From Roseomonas alba (GTDB taxonomy: Bacteria; Pseudomonadota; Alphaproteobacteria; Acetobacterales; Acetobacteraceae): DNA of 64,000 nucleotides. This document shows, in pieces, positions 17,185-28,428 of the stretch; within the stretch, counting starts at the first letter, position 1; each line of letters opens with the position of its first letter. A program made the translations under genes and the position numbers. The notes under the pieces are model-generated. The model was not told the DNA's origin. It ran no database searches and saw nothing but the letters and a program-made list of their open reading frames with translations. Location: assembly GCF_019430885.1 (NCBI RefSeq), contig NZ_JAHYBZ010000008.1, positions 186,001 through 250,000 of the forward strand, given 5' to 3'.

Positions 17185-17497
17185 AAGGCGATGCGGCCCG
17201 GCCGCAACCCGGCAGGACGGGCCGGGAGTCCGGCTGACCAGCCGTGACGGCTGCCTGATACCGTGAATGACGTCCGCCCAGCTCGCCAGCGCCACGAGGA
17301 CCGCGATCGGGGAGGGAAGGGGGCGATCCGTGCCGCCCCACGCCCGGCATTCGACTTCTGGCTTACGGGATCGCCCGTCACTTTGTTGCAATAACCGAAA
17401 TAGATCCGTGCATCCCCGCCAGCATTGCGGCTGAGGTGAGATCGCGGGACATTTAAATTTCGGTACCAGAATATTCCAGGCTTTGATTTCAATCGCG

Positions 17498-17740
17498 CTA
17501 CGAAAGCACGCGTAACGCCTCGCGAATGCCCAACACGATGCCCGCCCAGAGCGCGAGGGAAAGCAGAACCACAACAAGGAGCCGCGCCCAGGGTGGTCCC
17601 CAACGCAAAGGCTGGCGACAGGATGTTGGCGCGACCTTGCTGTCTGCGGCCAGCCACAGCCGCGGCGACTGCGAACGCCTGCCGACGTCGGCTCGAATTC
17701 TCCCGCGCTTTGATTCCGGCACCTGCTTTTCCGGGACCAC
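17498..17740 (-). CDS. Possible small single-pass membrane protein
   Basis: An 80-residue frame from GTG 17740. The C-terminal part LRWGPPWARLLVVVLLSLAL continues into an ideal transmembrane segment and ends REALRVLS. The N-terminal half is basic and unremarkable, so the true start may be later. No clear ribosome binding site is seen. The product looks real because of the clean C-terminal helix, but it is unrecognised and isolated. Confidence 0.4.
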   Translation of the reverse strand: MVPEKQVPESKRGRIRADVGRRSQSPRLWLAADSKVAPTSCRQPLRWGPPWARLLVVVLLSLALWAGIVLGIREALRVLS

Positions 17741-17817
17741 CTGTCAGAGCACCAACGTATCAAGACATGGTGGCGTGATCGGCATCAACATTGAGCGCGG
17801 TTGGCGATAACGACGAA

Positions 17818-19089
17818 TTACCGTTTCGGTCCCTCGTTATTCTGATGATGCGTCGCCTGCGTCGTGGAATCCGGATCCTGCAGCGCCAAACCCATGGCCC
17901 GCGCGGCGAAGAAGCGCTTCAGCCGCGGCATCCGGTCCACCGCCGCGATACCCAGGCGCCGGGCCAGCCGCACCGGCGGCAGGCGTGCGGTGAACAGCCG
18001 CTCGAGCAGATGCGTCGCGCCTAGCATCACCAGATTGTCCGGCCGCCGCGCCGCCTGGTAGCGCGCCAGCAGCTCCGGGCCGCCCGGGTCCTGCCCGGCG
18101 GCGACCGCCGCGACCACCAGTTCGGCCAGCGCGGCCACGTCGCGGAAGCCGAGATTGAGCCCCTGCCCCGCGATCGGATGGATGCCATGCGCGGCATCGC
18201 CCACCAGCGCGAGCCGCTCGGCCGTGTAGCGCGCGACATGCATGGCCGAGAGCGGATAGGACCAGCGCCGCCCGATCGGCGTCACGGCCCCCAGATGCCC
18301 CCCCATCCGCGCGGCGATCTGCCGGCCATAGGCGGCATCGTCCAGCGCCAGGCAGCGGCGCGCGAAATCGGTGCGCTCGGTCCAGACGATGGCGCTGACA
18401 TGGGGATGGCCGGGAATGCCCTGCATCGGAAGCTGGGCGAAGGGGCCGGAAGGCAGGAACTGCTCCAGCGCCATGTTGTGGTGCGGCTTCTCATGCGCCA
18501 CCGCGCCCACCAGCCCCAGGCAATGGTAGTCGATGCGCGTCACCCCGATCCCCGCCGCCCGGCGCAACGGGGAGTTGCGCCCCTCGGCACCCACCACCAA
18601 CCGGGCATGGATTTCCTGCCCAGTGGAAAGGCGAATGACCACACCTTGGGCATCGCGGGCGACCGCCGCCGTGGCCGGCGCGAAGACCGTCAGTTCCGGC
18701 AGCAGCGGCAGCCGGGCGTTCAGGGCGACACGCAGGGCGCGGGCCTCGACCATCCAGCCAAAGGGATCAGGGCCGATGTCGGCATGGTCGAATTCCAGGG
18801 CGAGGGCCGAGGCACGCTCCCCCGGCCGCCCATCGGCGACGCGGATGCCGAGGATCGGGCAAGGGTCATACGGCAGATGCGCCCAGACCCCGGCCGCATC
18901 GAGGAGCCGCCGCGACGTCAGCGCGATCGCGTAGGCGCGGCCGTCGAAGGCCGGCAGCTCCATGGGCGGCAGCGGCGCGGCATCGACCACCGCGGCGCGC
19001 ACGCCGCCCGCCGCCAACGCCGCGGCGAGGGTGGCACCAACCGGCCCCGCACCCAGGATGCAGACATCGACGGACAGGGGTGTGGTCAT
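17818..19089 (-). CDS. UbiH/UbiF/COQ6 family FAD-dependent hydroxylase
   Basis: Flavoprotein monooxygenase of the ubiquinone-ring hydroxylase family, 423 residues. It has the dinucleotide motif GAGPVGATLA near residue 13, the DG-type middle motif in VVGAEGRNSPLRRAAGI and the C-terminal FAD motif GDAAHGIHPIAGQGLNLG. This family hydroxylates positions of the quinone ring with O2 and NADPH at the inner membrane. Which ring position is oxidised cannot be assigned. The gene is monocistronic and divergent from glnK. Confidence 0.9.
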   Translation of the reverse strand: MTTPLSVDVCILGAGPVGATLAAALAAGGVRAAVVDAAPLPPMELPAFDGRAYAIALTSRRLLDAAGVWAHLPYDPCPILGIRVADGRPGERASALALEFDHADIGPDPFGWMVEARALRVALNARLPLLPELTVFAPATAAVARDAQGVVIRLSTGQEIHARLVVGAEGRNSPLRRAAGIGVTRIDYHCLGLVGAVAHEKPHHNMALEQFLPSGPFAQLPMQGIPGHPHVSAIVWTERTDFARRCLALDDAAYGRQIAARMGGHLGAVTPIGRRWSYPLSAMHVARYTAERLALVGDAAHGIHPIAGQGLNLGFRDVAALAELVVAAVAAGQDPGGPELLARYQAARRPDNLVMLGATHLLERLFTARLPPVRLARRLGIAAVDRMPRLKRFFAARAMGLALQDPDSTTQATHHQNNEGPKR

Positions 19090-19206
19090 GCGGGACAGGC
19101 TGCCTTTGCTTGCGGATCTCGATCCGGATGTGCGCCACGCGGCGCGGCAACGCCAGGGGTGAACCGCCTGTTACGTTTCATGCCCACATATAACGCAACT
19201 GCATAA

Positions 19207-19665
<459 letters not shown>

Positions 19666-19675
19666 GGCCGAAGCC

Positions 19676-21037
<1,362 letters not shown>

Positions 21038-21067
21038 TCGCCGGCCATCCGGCCGGGTCTGGCGCAG

Positions 21068-21093
21068 GGGCGCGGCGGGAAACCGTCGCGCCC
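21068..21093 (+). terminator. Terminator hairpin after amtB
   Basis: GGGCGCGGCGG (21068-21078), loop GAAA, CCGTCGCGCCC (21083-21093), then TT: an 11-bp stem with one G-T pair, 30 bases past the amtB stop codon. Confidence 0.6.
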
Positions 21094-21147
21094 TTCGCAT
21101 TCCGACGCCTGATTGCCACGCCCCCTGGCACCGCGTAGGCAGCCGCC

Positions 21148-22302
21148 ATGACATTCGGTCGCTGGGGCGAGGTCGGGGTGCTGGCCCTCGCCCGCATTTC
21201 GATGGGCGCGCAGCTGCAGGTCGTGGGCGCGCTCGGCACGCTGCTGATCGGTGGCCTGGTGGCGGATTGGGCGGCACTCGGCACGCTGATCGGCGCCTAT
21301 TCCCTTGCGGGTGTCTTCGTCGCCCTTCCCGCCGGATGGCTGCTCGCGCGCTTCGGGGACCGTGTGGTGCTGCTCGCCGGCGTCGGCCTCATGGGGCTGG
21401 GCGGGGTGCTGCTCGCCCTGGCGCCGGACTTCGCCGTGGCGCTCACCGGACGACTGGTATCGGGCGTCGGCGGGGCATTGCTGACCATCGCCGGCGCGAA
21501 GATGGTGCTGGATCGCTTTGCCGGACCGGCCGTCGCGCTGGCGATGGGCATGATGCTGATGGCCTGGCCCTTCGGGATCGGCCTTGCCCTGCTGGTCCTG
21601 CCGCTGCTGGGGACGGCGTGGCGGACCGGGTTGTGGCTGTCCGCCGGCTTCTGCGGCCTCGCCTTTCTGCTGGTGAGCCTGACAGTGCGGGGCGCCGGGC
21701 CGCAGGCTGCCTCGCACAGGCGGATGTGGCTGCTGCGGCAGGAATGGCGACCGCTGATCGCCCTGGGCGTCGTTTGGGCCGGCTACAATGCCGCCTTTGC
21801 CGTCGCGGTCGGCTTTGCCCCGGCCTTCCTGGTGGCGCAGGGGATGACGCGGGCGGAGGCCGGGGCGTTGGCCTCGCTGATCGGCTTCTCCATCCTGCCG
21901 TTGCAGCCCTGGGGTGGCGCCATCGCCGAGCGGCTTGGCCGGCCGATGCTGGTCTGCGTCCTATGCCTGCTCGGCATGGTCGGCGCATTGGTCCTGACCG
22001 CGGCGGGGGCGCCGGCCTGGCTGACATTGCCAGCCTTCGGGCTGCTCGCGGCCGCACCGTCCAGCCTCATCATGGCTTTCGCCGGCCGGGCGCTGAGCGC
22101 GGAGAGCCGCGCCTTCGGCATGGGAGTGCACTACACGCTGTTCTATCTGGGCCTCGCGCTCCTGCCGCCTTTCGCGGGCTTCGTGCGCGATCTGACGGGC
22201 GTCGCGGCGGCCCCGCTGCTGACGGCGGCCGGATTCCTGGCGGTCTGTGTCACGGCCCTTGGCATCTACGCAGACGCGATGCGGCGGCGGGCGGCGTCAT
22301 AG
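21148..22302 (+). CDS. Major facilitator superfamily transporter
   Basis: Inner-membrane MFS permease, 384 residues with about 12 predicted helices. The A-motif-like loop is ARFGDRVVLLAG after helix 2, and its C-half copy is AERLGRPMLVCV. An Arg in TGRLVSGVGGALLTIAGAKM marks helix 4. The substrate is not predictable; the small N- and C-termini and divergent central loop resemble drug or organic-anion exporters of the CynX/NimT type. It converges with the AhpD-like gene, 15 bases apart. Confidence 0.8.
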   Translation: MTFGRWGEVGVLALARISMGAQLQVVGALGTLLIGGLVADWAALGTLIGAYSLAGVFVALPAGWLLARFGDRVVLLAGVGLMGLGGVLLALAPDFAVALTGRLVSGVGGALLTIAGAKMVLDRFAGPAVALAMGMMLMAWPFGIGLALLVLPLLGTAWRTGLWLSAGFCGLAFLLVSLTVRGAGPQAASHRRMWLLRQEWRPLIALGVVWAGYNAAFAVAVGFAPAFLVAQGMTRAEAGALASLIGFSILPLQPWGGAIAERLGRPMLVCVLCLLGMVGALVLTAAGAPAWLTLPAFGLLAAAPSSLIMAFAGRALSAESRAFGMGVHYTLFYLGLALLPPFAGFVRDLTGVAAAPLLTAAGFLAVCVTALGIYADAMRRRAAS

Positions 22303-22317
22303 GACGCCGGGCTGCGG

Positions 22318-22704
22318 TCACTCGAAGCCGGGATCCACCGGCACGCGCAGCGCCTCGGCGAGCCGATTGGTCTCCGCCGCCATGCCCAGCACGGCGAGCA
22401 GTTCCCCGTGCATCTCCGGCGTCATGCCCCTGGCCTTCGCCGCCGCGGTGTGGGAGGCGACGCAATAGGTGCATCCCGCCGCCGCCGAGGCCGCGAGATA
22501 CAGCATCTCCTTCACCAGGGGGTCGAGCGCACCCGGCGCCATCACCTGCTTCAGGCTGTCCCAGGTGCGGGCGAGCGTGGGCGGATGCACCGCCAACGCC
22601 TTCCAGAAATTGTTGACGTCGGCGACGCCGCGCAGCGCCTTGATGTCGTCGAACACCGCCCGAACCTCGGGCGGTGCTTCGTCATAGGACACCAGCCGCG
22701 TCAC
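22318..22704 (-). CDS. AhpD-like/carboxymuconolactone decarboxylase family protein
   Basis: A 128-residue all-helical protein with the redox-active CxxC of the AhpD family: C78-T-Y-C81 and H85 (the AhpD proton relay is E-x-x-x-C-x-x-C-x-x-x-H). It probably acts as a disulfide-cycling alkylhydroperoxidase. It follows a response-regulator gene by 6 bases on the same strand, so the two are likely co-expressed. Confidence 0.85.
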   Translation of the reverse strand: MTRLVSYDEAPPEVRAVFDDIKALRGVADVNNFWKALAVHPPTLARTWDSLKQVMAPGALDPLVKEMLYLAASAAAGCTYCVASHTAAAKARGMTPEMHGELLAVLGMAAETNRLAEALRVPVDPGFE

Positions 22705-22710
22705 GCCGGG

Positions 22711-23427
22711 TCAGCCCGCCTCGGCCGGGCTGCCCAGTTCCAGGCGATAGCCGCCCGACTCCGTCACCAGGATGCGCGTCTCCGCCGGGTTCGGCTCGAT
22801 CTTCTGCCGCAGCCGGTAGATGTGCGTCTCCAGCGTATGCGTGGTGACGTTGCTGTTGTAGCCCCACACCTCGTTCAGCAGCACCTGGCGCGGCACCGGC
22901 TTGCCGCCGGCCCGGTAGAGGTACTTCAGGATCGCCGCTTCCTTCTCGGTCAGGCGCAGCCGCTTGCCGCTTGCCTGCTCGTGAAGCTGCTTGGCCGCCG
23001 GACGGAACAGATATGGCCCGATCTGGAAGATCGCATCCTCGCTGCTGTCATAGACGCGCAGTTGCGCACGGATACGCGCCAACAATTCCGCCAACCGGAA
23101 AGGTTTGGCGATGTAATCATTCGCGCCGGCATCCAGTCCGCTGACAATATCCGCCTCGCCATCCGAACCGGTCAGCATGATGATCGGCATGCGGAAACCG
23201 GCACGGCGCAGCCGCGTGCAAAACTCCCTTCCGTCGCCATCCGGTAGCGTCAGGTCCAGCAGCAGCAGGTCGAATCTTGCACCCGCCGCGTTGAGCAGCG
23301 TCTCGGCCTCGGCCAAGCTGCCAGCCGCCACGGGTTCAAATTCGCCCTCAAGCGCCAGCTGGTCAGTCAGGGTTCCAGCCAACGCCACGTCATCTTCGAT
23401 GATCAGTACAGGACGCGGCCCCGCCAT
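22711..23427 (-). CDS. OmpR/PhoB-family response regulator (orphan)
   Basis: A 238-residue two-domain regulator. Receiver: acidic residues E11-D12-D13, phospho-acceptor D58 in LLLLDLTLPDGDG, Thr in MLTGSDG and Lys in IAKPFRL. C-terminal winged helix from about residue 140 ends in a typical recognition region (THTLETHIYRLRQKIE). The start ATG 23427 gives MAGPRPVLIIEDD. No histidine kinase gene adjoins it; the only likely operon partner is the AhpD-like gene, which hints at an oxidative-stress role. Confidence 0.9.
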   Translation of the reverse strand: MAGPRPVLIIEDDVALAGTLTDQLALEGEFEPVAAGSLAEAETLLNAAGARFDLLLLDLTLPDGDGREFCTRLRRAGFRMPIIMLTGSDGEADIVSGLDAGANDYIAKPFRLAELLARIRAQLRVYDSSEDAIFQIGPYLFRPAAKQLHEQASGKRLRLTEKEAAILKYLYRAGGKPVPRQVLLNEVWGYNSNVTTHTLETHIYRLRQKIEPNPAETRILVTESGGYRLELGSPAEAG

Positions 23428-23686
23428 CCCTTGCCTATCCCCTCGGTTGCTGGGGTTCCGGCCGCCCCTCCGGCCAAACCACGCAGTATTCACTTGAGGT
23501 ATGACCTGCCGGCTACGGTTGTGCCAGGGTCCGCGCTGGCTCCGAAGCAAAATCTCGCATCTGTGATTGCCACTTCACTCATCTGGACGCGTTGTGCCGT
23601 CGTACCACATCCAGGGCTCGAAGTGCCGCCTTTGGCGCGCCACATTCGGGGTGCGCCATCCTTCGTCAGTACGGAACTGCCAGCCA

Positions 23687-24853
23687 ATGACGCCACACGG
23701 CAATCTTGCCACCGAGCCCACGTCCAAGGCGAGCCGCGATCCGCATGTCGCCGCGCTGCGCCAGGTTCATCGGGCGATGGCAGAACTGCGGCGGGGCACA
23801 CCGGTCCTGTTGCGCGGGCCGGACGCCTGCCTGGCTGTCGCGGCGGCCGAGACGGTGGGCGCGCAGGGGATGGCTGAACTGGCCGGCTCGGCGCTCGGCG
23901 CCCCCGTGCTGCTGCTTGCCCCGGTCCGTGCGGCGGCCGTGCTCCAGCGTCCCGTGCCGCATGCCCCCGACGATGAGGGTGCTGTCGCCCTGCGCCTGCC
24001 GCCAAGCCTGATGGCCCCCGAGGCCCTGCGCAGCCTGGCCGATCCCACCGTGGAACGGATCCTGCCCGAGGCGCCGGAGCGTGTCTCGGTGCCGCCCCTG
24101 GCCCAGGCCGCGATCGCCCTGGCGAAGCTCGGCCGGCTGCTGCCCGCGCTCATCGCCGCCCCGGCCACCGAAGCGGCGGCCGAACGGCTCGACCTGCTCA
24201 CCGTCGCGGCCGAGGATGTGCTCGCCTATCCTGCCACCGCCGCAACCACCCTCGCGCGCGTCGCCGAGGCGCACGTCCCGCTCGAGGATGCGCAGGATTC
24301 GCGCATCGTCGCCTTCCGCGCGGCCGATGGCGGCATCGAGCACCTGGCCATCCTGGTCGGCCGCCCGGAAAAGTCCGCTGCCGCCGGCGGTGCGCCGCTG
24401 GTCCGCGCGCATTCCGAGTGCTTCACGGGCGATCTTCTCGGCAGCCTGCGCTGCGATTGCGGGCCGCAACTGCGCGGCGCCATCACCCGCATGGCGCAGG
24501 ACCCGGGGGGCGGCGTGCTGCTGTATCTGGCGCAGGAAGGGCGGGGCATCGGCCTGGTGAACAAGCTGCGCGCCTATTCGCTGCAGGATACCGGGCTCGA
24601 CACGCTGGATGCGAACCGCGCGCTCGGCTATGGCGCGGATGAACGTACCTTCCTGGTCGCTGCCACCATGCTGCGGGCGCTCGGCATGGAGCGCGTGCGG
24701 CTGCTGACCAACAACCCGGACAAGATCGCCGGCCTCGCCGCCTGCGGCATCGAGGTCATCGGGCGCGAGGCCCATGCCTTCGATCCCAACGGGGTGAATG
24801 ACGGCTATCTCAAGACCAAGGCCCTGCGATTCGGCCACCTCCTGCCCGAATGA
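23687..24853 (+). CDS. ribA: GTP cyclohydrolase II (RibA), long form
   Basis: First enzyme of riboflavin synthesis, opening GTP to a pyrimidine plus formate. The C-terminal 200 residues hold the full GCHII signature: zinc Cys in SECFTGD and RCDC, catalytic GRGIGLVNKLRAY and NNPDKI. The N-terminal 190 residues do not show the DHBP synthase (RibB) active-site motifs and look like a diverged relic domain, common in alphaproteobacteria. At 388 residues it is longer than E. coli RibA (196). ATG 23687. Its last 4 bases overlap the next gene. The 259 bases between it and the divergent response regulator hold the promoters. Confidence 0.9.
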   Translation: MTPHGNLATEPTSKASRDPHVAALRQVHRAMAELRRGTPVLLRGPDACLAVAAAETVGAQGMAELAGSALGAPVLLLAPVRAAAVLQRPVPHAPDDEGAVALRLPPSLMAPEALRSLADPTVERILPEAPERVSVPPLAQAAIALAKLGRLLPALIAAPATEAAAERLDLLTVAAEDVLAYPATAATTLARVAEAHVPLEDAQDSRIVAFRAADGGIEHLAILVGRPEKSAAAGGAPLVRAHSECFTGDLLGSLRCDCGPQLRGAITRMAQDPGGGVLLYLAQEGRGIGLVNKLRAYSLQDTGLDTLDANRALGYGADERTFLVAATMLRALGMERVRLLTNNPDKIAGLAACGIEVIGREAHAFDPNGVNDGYLKTKALRFGHLLPE

Positions 24854-25347
24854 GCGTCATTGCCCGCGTCACCGCGGACGGGCTGCTGCGCTTCCGCGGC
24901 GAGACCCTGCGTTGCGCCATCGGCGCGGGCGGTGTCCGCGCCGAAAAATCCGAAGGCGATGGCGCCACCCCGGCCGGGCTGCTGCCGCTCCGCCGGCTTC
25001 TGTGGCGCGCCGATCGCGGCCCGCGGCCGGCCTGCGCCCTGCCTGCCGAACCCATCGCGCCCGCGGATGGCTGGTGCGACGATCCCACGCATCCTGACTA
25101 CAACCGCCAGATCCGGCTGCCGCACGCGGCACGCCATGAGACGTTGTGGCGTGACGATGCCGTTTATGACGTGATCGGCGTGCTGGGCTGGAACGACGCG
25201 CCGGTGCGGCGCGGGCGCGGCAGCGCGATCTTCCTGCATCTCGCCCGGCCGGGCCTGCCGCCGACGGAAGGCTGCATCGCCCTGCCGGAAGCCGAGTTGC
25301 GGCGGTTGCTCGCGTCGGGGATGACGGCCATCGAGGTGCTCGGCTGA
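24850..25347 (+). CDS. L,D-transpeptidase (YkuD-like) family protein
   Basis: A 165-residue protein that is essentially one L,D-transpeptidase catalytic domain. The core is FLHLARPGLPPTEGCIALP: His of the active site, then the catalytic Cys in EGCIAL. N-terminal blocks GATPAGLLPLRRL and DDPTHPDYNRQI are typical of the DUF-type short family (YkuD relatives that cross-link or attach peptidoglycan). There is no signal peptide at ATG 24850, which is odd for a periplasmic enzyme; export may need a different route or the role may be cytosolic. It overlaps ribA by ATGA. Confidence 0.75.
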   Translation: MSVIARVTADGLLRFRGETLRCAIGAGGVRAEKSEGDGATPAGLLPLRRLLWRADRGPRPACALPAEPIAPADGWCDDPTHPDYNRQIRLPHAARHETLWRDDAVYDVIGVLGWNDAPVRRGRGSAIFLHLARPGLPPTEGCIALPEAELRRLLASGMTAIEVLG

Positions 25348-25353
25348 TCGGGC

Positions 25354-25372
25354 GCCGGGGCCATGCCCCGGC
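25354..25372. terminator. Bidirectional terminator between convergent genes
   Basis: GCCGGGGC and GCCCCGGC form an 8-bp stem around CAT (25362-25364). It separates the plus-strand transpeptidase gene from the minus-strand sulfotransferase gene and could serve both. Confidence 0.5.
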
Positions 25373-25422
25373 CCCTGTGGCGTCGGCCGCCGGTCGGACC
25401 CGGCGTGCCGCCCCCCTCGCCC

Positions 25423-26229
25423 TCACAAGCCGAAGCGCAGCATCTCCGCCCCGAAGGTCGCGAAGCCCAGGCGTATATCGTCCTCCCCGAGCAGGTCGGG
25501 ATAGCGCAGCGCCTCCGGGTCCTTCCCCACGAAGAACGCCCCGATGCCCGCGCGCACCTTCTCGGGCGCCATCTGCTTGACGGCCTTGCGAACGTGTTCC
25601 TCCTGCCAGGGCAAACCCAGCGTATCCGCCGCGGCCAGCAGCCGCGCCACCGGTTCCCGCACCAGCCGATCGTAGGACAGCACCGCGCCGGGCAAGCCGG
25701 ACGCCGCCATGGCCTCGCGCCAGGACGCCACGTGGTCGGACCAGGACCCCCAGGCCTCCAGGAAGTTCGGCGCGCCGCGATGGGCGCAGAAGCGGCGGAA
25801 GAAGGCGGCTACCTCGCCGCGTTCGGCCGCGGCCTCGAAGGACGTCTCCGGCGCACCCGCGCCCGGGATGAGGCCCTGGGTCGCGATGACGTAGCGGCAG
25901 ACCGAGAGTGCGACCTCGATGGGATGGCGCTGGACGTAGAGGATGCGGCCGACCCGGTCCCAGACCTCGGGGAATTGGGCGCGCACGGCGGCGGGCGGGC
26001 TGTGGGTGCGCACCGAGAAGCGCCGCAGCGTCGCGACCGACCGGTCAAACTGCGCCCGGTCGAGCCCGGCATCGAGCTGGAAGCCCGTGCGCGGCCGCGT
26101 CTTGTCACGCAGTTCGAGGATCCCCTCCCCCTGGTGCCACCAGGCTTCGGAGGCAGCGCAGGAACCGGCGGTGAAGGTGGTGCCCGATCGCGGATAGCCC
26201 GCGACCAGGGTGATGCTCGCGCCTTTCAT
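25423..26229 (-). CDS. Sulfotransferase family protein
   Basis: A 268-residue sulfotransferase-fold protein. The 5'-phosphosulfate-binding loop is GYPRSGTT (residues 11-18), and the 3'-phosphate region RHPIEVALSVCRY follows, with a late EKVRAGIGAFF segment like the PAPS-clamping motif. It would transfer sulfate from PAPS to a carbohydrate or other acceptor, not readable here. It lies 6 bases after the M32 carboxypeptidase gene on the same strand, at the 3' end of the oxidase operon; functional linkage is unclear. Confidence 0.8.
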   Translation of the reverse strand: MKGASITLVAGYPRSGTTFTAGSCAASEAWWHQGEGILELRDKTRPRTGFQLDAGLDRAQFDRSVATLRRFSVRTHSPPAAVRAQFPEVWDRVGRILYVQRHPIEVALSVCRYVIATQGLIPGAGAPETSFEAAAERGEVAAFFRRFCAHRGAPNFLEAWGSWSDHVASWREAMAASGLPGAVLSYDRLVREPVARLLAAADTLGLPWQEEHVRKAVKQMAPEKVRAGIGAFFVGKDPEALRYPDLLGEDDIRLGFATFGAEMLRFGL

Positions 26230-26235
26230 CCGAGG

Positions 26236-27723
26236 TCAGGCGGTCAGGTAGCGGGCCGTCAGATGTGCGGTGAAATCCGCCGGATCGAGCGGCTTGCCGG
26301 TCGCCGCCCGCAACAGGTCCTGGAAGCCGAGCAGCGAGCCCTTGCCATGGACATTGGCCCGCAGCCAGCCAAGCAGCGGACCCATGTCCCCGCGCGCCAA
26401 TGCCTCGTCGAGGTCCGGCGTGGCGGCGCGCGCGGCCTTCATGAGCTGCGCCGCAGCCATCGCGCCCAGGGTGTAGGATGGGAAATAGCCGAAGGCACCG
26501 TCATGCCAGTGGATGTCCTGCAGGCAGCCCTTGGCATCGTTCGGCGGCGTGATGCCGAGCATGCGGTGCAGGCCCTCATTCCACGCTCCGGGCAGGTCCG
26601 CGACCTCGAGATCGCCGCCGATCAGGGCGCGTTCCAGCCGGAAGCGCAGGATGACATGGGCAGGATAGGTGATCTCATCGGCATCGACGCGGATGAAGCC
26701 GCGTTCGACATGGCGCCAGTGGCGGGCGAGGTTGGCGGCCGACCAGGCCTCGGCCGGCCCGCCGAAGGCGTGGCGCAGCTCCCCGCCGAGGAAGGTGAGG
26801 AAGGCGTCGGACCGGCAGGCCTGCATCTCGACGATCAGGGACTGGGATTCGTGGGCGGCCATGCCGGCGGCGTCGCCGACAGGCTGGCGCGCCCAGGTCT
26901 CGGGCAGGCCGCGTTCATAGAGGCCATGGCCGGTCTCGTGCAGCACGCCGAGCAGCGCCTTCGAGACATCCTGCGGGTCGTAGAAGGTGGTCAGTCGCAC
27001 ATCGGCCGGCGTGCCACCGCAGAAGGGGTGCAGGGACTCGTCCAGCCGCGCATGGTCGTAGTCGAGGCCAACCCGCTCCGACAGCTTGCGGCACAGGCTC
27101 CGCTGGATCTCGACAGGGAAAGGGCCGGGCAGCGGGATCGGGGCAGGCCTGGCGGCCTGGATCGCTTCGGCACGCGGCAGGGCATAGGCGAGGAAGGCCT
27201 CGTAGGCCGCGAAGACCGGCTCGACATCGGCCGCGGTGACGCCGCGCTGATAGCCATCCATCAGCGCGTCATAGGGGTCCATGCCGAGCGCCGCGGCGAG
27301 CGCCTGGGCGGTCTCGCGCTGGAGGCGGACGACCTCGGTCAGGGCCGGCCGGACCATGGCGAAGTCGGCGCGCGCCTTGGCCTCGCGCCAGATCTTCTCG
27401 CAGGCCGAATTGGCGCGGGCGGTGGCCTCGACCAGGTCCGTCGGCAGGGCGGTGGCGCGCGCATGGGCGCGGGCCATCAAAGCGAGGTTCGCCTCCTCCC
27501 ACGGGCCCTCGGCGCGGGCGATCTCGAGGTCCTCCTCGACCACCGGCGCGGTCATCAGCTCATGCGACAGGCCGGCCAAAGCGGCGAGCTGTTCCCCCCG
27601 CGATGCGCCGCCGCCATCCGGCATCATGGTCGCGGCGTCCCAATGCAGCATCCCTGCCGCCTCCCCCAGCACGCCGATGCGCGCGAAGCGGGACTTCAGG
27701 CGAGCCAGGGCGGCATTGGGCAT
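26236..27723 (-). CDS. Carboxypeptidase Taq (M32) metallopeptidase
   Basis: Cytosolic zinc carboxypeptidase of 495 residues, the usual M32 size (about 500). The zinc motif is HETGH in LHETGHGLYERG, with the second family block HESQSLIVE downstream, and ALIGGDLEVADLPGAWN near the C-terminus. It trims C-terminal residues from peptides. Its ATG (27723) overlaps the SURF1 stop codon, so the two are translationally coupled, an unusual partner for oxidase assembly. Confidence 0.93.
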   Translation of the reverse strand: MPNAALARLKSRFARIGVLGEAAGMLHWDAATMMPDGGGASRGEQLAALAGLSHELMTAPVVEEDLEIARAEGPWEEANLALMARAHARATALPTDLVEATARANSACEKIWREAKARADFAMVRPALTEVVRLQRETAQALAAALGMDPYDALMDGYQRGVTAADVEPVFAAYEAFLAYALPRAEAIQAARPAPIPLPGPFPVEIQRSLCRKLSERVGLDYDHARLDESLHPFCGGTPADVRLTTFYDPQDVSKALLGVLHETGHGLYERGLPETWARQPVGDAAGMAAHESQSLIVEMQACRSDAFLTFLGGELRHAFGGPAEAWSAANLARHWRHVERGFIRVDADEITYPAHVILRFRLERALIGGDLEVADLPGAWNEGLHRMLGITPPNDAKGCLQDIHWHDGAFGYFPSYTLGAMAAAQLMKAARAATPDLDEALARGDMGPLLGWLRANVHGKGSLLGFQDLLRAATGKPLDPADFTAHLTARYLTA

Positions 27724-28424
27724 CAGGCATTCTCCTTCAGGCGATGGCGCAGCCAGACGAGATAGACTCCGACCAGGCCGGCGGCGAGGCCGAACCAGGT
27801 GATGGCATAGCCGAGATGGTTGTTGTTCGGCCGCGGCAGGCCGCGCGCGGGCTGCGGCAGGGTGGTTCGGTCGGTACCATCGGCCAGCGCCACCAGCGTC
27901 CAGGGCACCACCGCGGTCAACCCGAGCGCCGCACCGATCGTCTTCGGATCGTAGGTATAGAGGCGCCGACCTGGGATGTCGTCGGCGGGCGAGAACCAGC
28001 CGGCGGTTTCGGGCGGCCGCACCCAGCCGGTGACGGTCACCGCGCCTTCGGGATGGGCGACGGTGCTGGTGCGTTCGAAGGGCACCCAGCCGCGATCGAC
28101 CAGGATGGGCGGCGCGCCATCGCGCATCAGCGGCGTGACCAGATGGGCACCGAGGGTGTCGCCGCGGACTTCCAGGCCCAGCAAGGCCTCGCGCGTATGG
28201 TCAAACCGGCCGGTCGCGGCGACCTTGGCATAGGCGGGCGGTTCGGCCGCCGTCACGGGAACGGGCGGGCCGGCCTCCACGGCATCGAACTGCGCCAGCA
28301 GGGCGGTCTTCCAGGCCAGGCGCTCGACCTGCCAGGCACCAAGACCAAGCAGCACCAGAAGCGCGCCAAAGGACACCAGGGAGGGCAGCAACAGGCGCCG
28401 GCCGCGGCGCGCGGACTCGGCCAT
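27723..28424 (-). CDS. SURF1 family cytochrome oxidase assembly protein
   Basis: A 233-residue inner-membrane protein with a TM segment at each end (LVSFGALLVLLGLGAWQVER near the start; YAITWFGLAAGLVGVYLVWL at the end) and a periplasmic domain between, the SURF1 layout. Family blocks VDRGWVPFERT and NNNHLGYAITWF are present. SURF1 helps insert heme a into subunit I. It sits 4 bases after the DUF983 gene in the oxidase operon. Confidence 0.9.
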   Translation of the reverse strand: MAESARRGRRLLLPSLVSFGALLVLLGLGAWQVERLAWKTALLAQFDAVEAGPPVPVTAAEPPAYAKVAATGRFDHTREALLGLEVRGDTLGAHLVTPLMRDGAPPILVDRGWVPFERTSTVAHPEGAVTVTGWVRPPETAGWFSPADDIPGRRLYTYDPKTIGAALGLTAVVPWTLVALADGTDRTTLPQPARGLPRPNNNHLGYAITWFGLAAGLVGVYLVWLRHRLKENA

Positions 28425-28428
28425 CGCG

